In this document: positions 5,411-5,982 of the stretch, piece by piece
Layout of the letters: each line of letters starts with the position of its first letter
How positions within the stretch are numbered: position 1 is the first letter of the stretch
Origin: Gallionellaceae bacterium UBA6222
GTDB lineage: Bacteria > Pseudomonadota > Gammaproteobacteria > Burkholderiales > Gallionellaceae
NCBI GenBank assembly: GCA_002421915.1
Contig: DISA01000001.1
Span: 1-5,982, forward strand
DNA: 5,982 bases
Direction: 5' to 3'
Made by a program: the position numbers and the translations under genes
Notes under the pieces: generated by a model
Seen by the model: only the letters and a program-made list of their open reading frames with translations
Databases searched by the model: none
What the model was told of the DNA's origin: nothing

Positions 5411-5982
5411 ATGAGTCTTACAGAACAGCAGATCAGAACCGCGCTATCCGCAGCGGTTGACCCGAATACAGGCAAGGATTTCGTCGCTGGCAAGGCGGTG
5501 AAGAACATCAAGTTCGACGGCGACGATGTTTCCTTCGATATCGAGTTGGCTTACCCGGCCAAGAGCCAGATTGACGCCATCCGCAAGCAGGTGATTGCAG
5601 CCGTGCGGACGGTGCCGGGTGTTGGCAACGTTTCTGCCAACGTCTTCAGCAAAATCGTTGCACACTCCGTGCAGATGGGGGTCAAGCTGCTGCCGGGGGT
5701 CAAGAACATCATCGCCGTTGCCTCCGGCAAAGGCGGCGTCGGCAAGAGCACGACAGCGGTCAACCTGGCCTTGGCGCTGGCCCAGGAAGGTGCCCGGGTC
5801 GGCATTCTCGACGCCGACATCTACGGTCCGTCGCAGCCGCAGATGCTGGGTCTGGCCGGGCAGCAACCGGAGTCCCGCGATGGCAAGAGCATGGAACCGC
5901 TCGAGGCTTACGGCCTGCAGGCGATGTCCATCGGTTTCATGGTCGATGTCGAGACGCCGATGGTCTGGCGCGGTCCGATGGT
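5411..5982 (+). CDS. apbC: Iron-sulfur carrier P-loop ATPase ApbC/Mrp (3' end outside the window)
   Basis: This cytoplasmic scaffold or carrier binds and passes on Fe-S clusters in an ATPase-dependent way (Mrp/NBP35 family, known for the family). The first 190 codons are present and the frame is open to the window edge. The N-terminal MIP18/DUF59-like domain covers about 1-85 (starts MSLTEQQIRTALSAAVDPNTG). The linker HSVQMGVKLLPGVKNIIAVAS leads into the deviant Walker A SGKGGVGKST at 105-114, with its signature lysine, then GILDADIYGPSQP (131-143). The sequence ends in the conserved MVWRGPMV. The CPxC cluster-binding cysteines expected nearer the C-terminus lie outside the window. The start at 5411 has GGAG at 5402-5405, five bases upstream. 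In E. coli mrp is the divergent neighbour of metG; here a response regulator gene separates them. Confidence 0.95.
   Translation, partial: MSLTEQQIRTALSAAVDPNTGKDFVAGKAVKNIKFDGDDVSFDIELAYPAKSQIDAIRKQVIAAVRTVPGVGNVSANVFSKIVAHSVQMGVKLLPGVKNIIAVASGKGGVGKSTTAVNLALALAQEGARVGILDADIYGPSQPQMLGLAGQQPESRDGKSMEPLEAYGLQAMSIGFMVDVETPMVWRGPM

Noticed and set aside
1..5982. CRISPR array, tRNA/rRNA gene, prophage or toxin-antitoxin/defence module
   Set aside because: There are no regularly spaced repeats, no tRNA or rRNA sequence that I recognise, and no additional ORFs with such domains on either strand.

Overview
The window reads as a stretch of proteobacterial chromosome, most likely a betaproteobacterium. 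This is an inference from the style of MetRS, the soluble transhydrogenase and ApbC, and from the GC-rich codon use; no rRNA is present to confirm it. It holds three housekeeping genes (sthA, metG, apbC), one two-component response regulator, and a decayed mobile-element patch at the left end.

Left end (1-817): after about 90 bases with nothing recognisable comes the N-terminal third of an IS4-family (DUF4372-type) transposase on the + strand. It is fused in frame at about 554/555 to the extreme C-terminus of a group II intron reverse transcriptase/maturase. Directly after that stop codon lie a well-formed group II intron domain V (747-778) and domain VI (784-810), ending in the expected AT at 817. 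So this is an IS remnant joined to the 3' end of a group II intron whose 5' part is missing. It cannot splice or transpose by itself.

Centre (820-4452, - strand): metG (methionyl-tRNA synthetase) is followed by sthA (soluble NAD(P) transhydrogenase). They share a strand and are separated by about 100 bases carrying two hairpin-forming repeats in exact inverted orientation. The intron end stops two bases from the sthA stop codon, in convergent orientation. metG carries an in-frame G/P/S-rich insertion encoded by a GC-rich palindromic repeat, in the catalytic-domain loop between the zinc-binding insertion and the KMSKS motif.

Right end (4453-5982): a 197-base divergent intergenic region separates metG from an OmpR/PhoB-type response regulator on the + strand. 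This is followed by the first 190 codons of apbC/mrp (Fe-S carrier P-loop ATPase), which runs off the window. In E. coli metG and mrp are direct divergent neighbours, so the response regulator sits between a classically paired set. No partner histidine kinase is visible.

I did not find an undescribed multi-gene system. The observations most worth following up are the palindromic repeat inside the metG reading frame, the IS4/group II intron chimera abutting sthA, and the orphan regulator between metG and apbC.
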